From positions 1 to 36,246 of the forward strand of contig JACMOZ010000266.1 of assembly GCA_014377785.1 (NCBI GenBank): a stretch of DNA of 36,246 nt. The letters are read 5' to 3'. The notes beneath the pieces were generated by a model. The model saw nothing but the letters and a program-made list of their open reading frames with translations, did not search any database and was not told the origin of the DNA. This DNA is from Aeromicrobium sp. GTDB taxonomy: Bacteria > Actinomycetota > Actinomycetes > Propionibacteriales > Nocardioidaceae. A program made the translations under genes and the position numbers. Numbering within the stretch: the first letter of the stretch is position 1; every line of letters starts with the position of its first letter. Shown piece after piece: positions 35,627-36,246 of the stretch.

Positions 35627-36246
35627 GATGTCCTGATCTTCGGGTTGAAGTAGCCGTAGGAGACGTCAACAGTCAAGTTGATGAGCAAGACCAGAGCCGC
35701 TGTGAACAGGAGGACTCCTTGCACCATTGGGAAGTCTCGGGCGAACACAGACTGATACGCCAATTGGCCAAGGCCCGGAAGGACGAACAGTTGCTCTATG
35801 ACGACGGTTCCGCCAATCAGCCTGTTCGCTTCGATCCCAAAGACGGTGACGACAGGCACAGCGGCATTCTTGAGCGCATGCTTCACGATGACTCGGGTAG
35901 GTGAAAGCCCCATCGCGTCGGCCGTGCGGATGTAGTCCTCGGTCATGATGGTGGCAACAGCGGACCGTGTCTGCCGAGCGATCACGGCCATCGGAGCGAT
36001 GGCGAGCGCAAGTGCCGGGATGATGAGGTGTTTAAACCATTCGATGGGGCTTGCTGTGAGTGGAACGTAGCTGGTGGCCGGCAGTATTCGATTGTTGATC
36101 GCGAAGATCAGCACAAGAATCATTCCCACCCAGAAGTATGGAAGCGCGACGCCGATGCTGGCACCCACTGTCGCGAGGCGATCGATCCAGCTTCCTGGAT
36201 GGAGACCTGCAATCATTCCAAGCGTCAGGCCCAAGATGGCGGCGAG
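35623..36246 (-). CDS. Peptide-type ABC transporter permease, B subunit (partial at window edge)
   Basis: The frame is open to the right edge, and 207 residues of the C-terminal part are visible; the internal TTG at 36234 is not a credible start. Features of DppB/OppB are the helix ALPYFWVGMILVLIF, the coupling loop YIRTADAMGLSPTRVIVKHALKNA, the LIGGTVVIEQLFVLPGLGQL segment and the final VLLINLTVDVSYGYFNPKIR. The missing N-terminus and the substrate-binding protein are presumably just outside. Confidence 0.93.
   Translation of the reverse strand, partial: LAAILGLTLGMIAGLHPGSWIDRLATVGASIGVALPYFWVGMILVLIFAINNRILPATSYVPLTASPIEWFKHLIIPALALAIAPMAVIARQTRSAVATIMTEDYIRTADAMGLSPTRVIVKHALKNAAVPVVTVFGIEANRLIGGTVVIEQLFVLPGLGQLAYQSVFARDFPMVQGVLLFTAALVLLINLTVDVSYGYFNPKIRTS

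Overview
The window looks like the chromosome of an aerobic, high-GC Actinomycetota bacterium. The signs are frequent GTG starts, a mycothiol-dependent DinB/maleylpyruvate-isomerase family protein, ETF-linked dehydrogenases and actinobacterial-style acyl-CoA dehydrogenase pairs. I cannot name the genus from the sequence alone.

Most of positions 700-26770 reads as one distributed pathway for choline and glycine betaine (or a close quaternary amine). A minus-strand operon (6550-1660) encodes an IclR regulator, a B12-binding corrinoid protein, a pterin-binding methyltransferase, a 2Fe-2S/ASKHA reductive activator of corrinoid proteins and a DUF1638 protein. An MttB/MtgB-type methyltransferase without pyrrolysine is transcribed divergently (6775-8214). 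A MetF homologue (746-1585) and PurU (12646-11780) could carry the methyl group from methyl-THF to formate. A plus-strand operon (13669-20994) encodes betaine aldehyde dehydrogenase, a GMC choline-dehydrogenase-like flavoprotein and a ProV-ProW-ProX betaine importer whose permease is a tandem fusion. A second plus-strand unit (22482-26770) encodes a dimethylglycine-dehydrogenase-like FAD/GcvT protein with its own EtfB and EtfA.

The inferred flow is: import of choline or betaine; choline to betaine aldehyde to glycine betaine; loss of one methyl to a corrinoid protein and then THF; oxidation of dimethylglycine with electrons going to ETF and the carbon to THF; release of the C1 units as formate. 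No folD, sarcosine dehydrogenase or formate dehydrogenase is present, so these must lie elsewhere. A palindrome, GTTGC-N7-GCAAC or close variants, lies upstream of metF, purU/iclR, the aldehyde dehydrogenase and the dimethylglycine dehydrogenase, with a weaker copy before the methyltransferase. It is a candidate operator for the second IclR protein (12727-13551) and would tie the dispersed units into one regulon.

Between the two halves (about 8215-11700) lies a decaying accessory stretch. It holds a mycothiol-type enzyme, a MerR regulator with a clear operator facing a truncated class IV aminotransferase, a multiply damaged phospholipase D pseudogene and a VOC-fold protein. The right end (36246-26909) is a second catabolic unit on the minus strand: a Dpp/Opp-type peptide-family ABC importer (permease cut by the window edge) translationally linked to a class III CoA-transferase, two adjacent acyl-CoA dehydrogenases and an enoyl-CoA hydratase, followed by a third acyl-CoA dehydrogenase. 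It activates and oxidises an unknown carboxylic acid. A betaine-type acid such as carnitine or gamma-butyrobetaine is an attractive but unproven guess.
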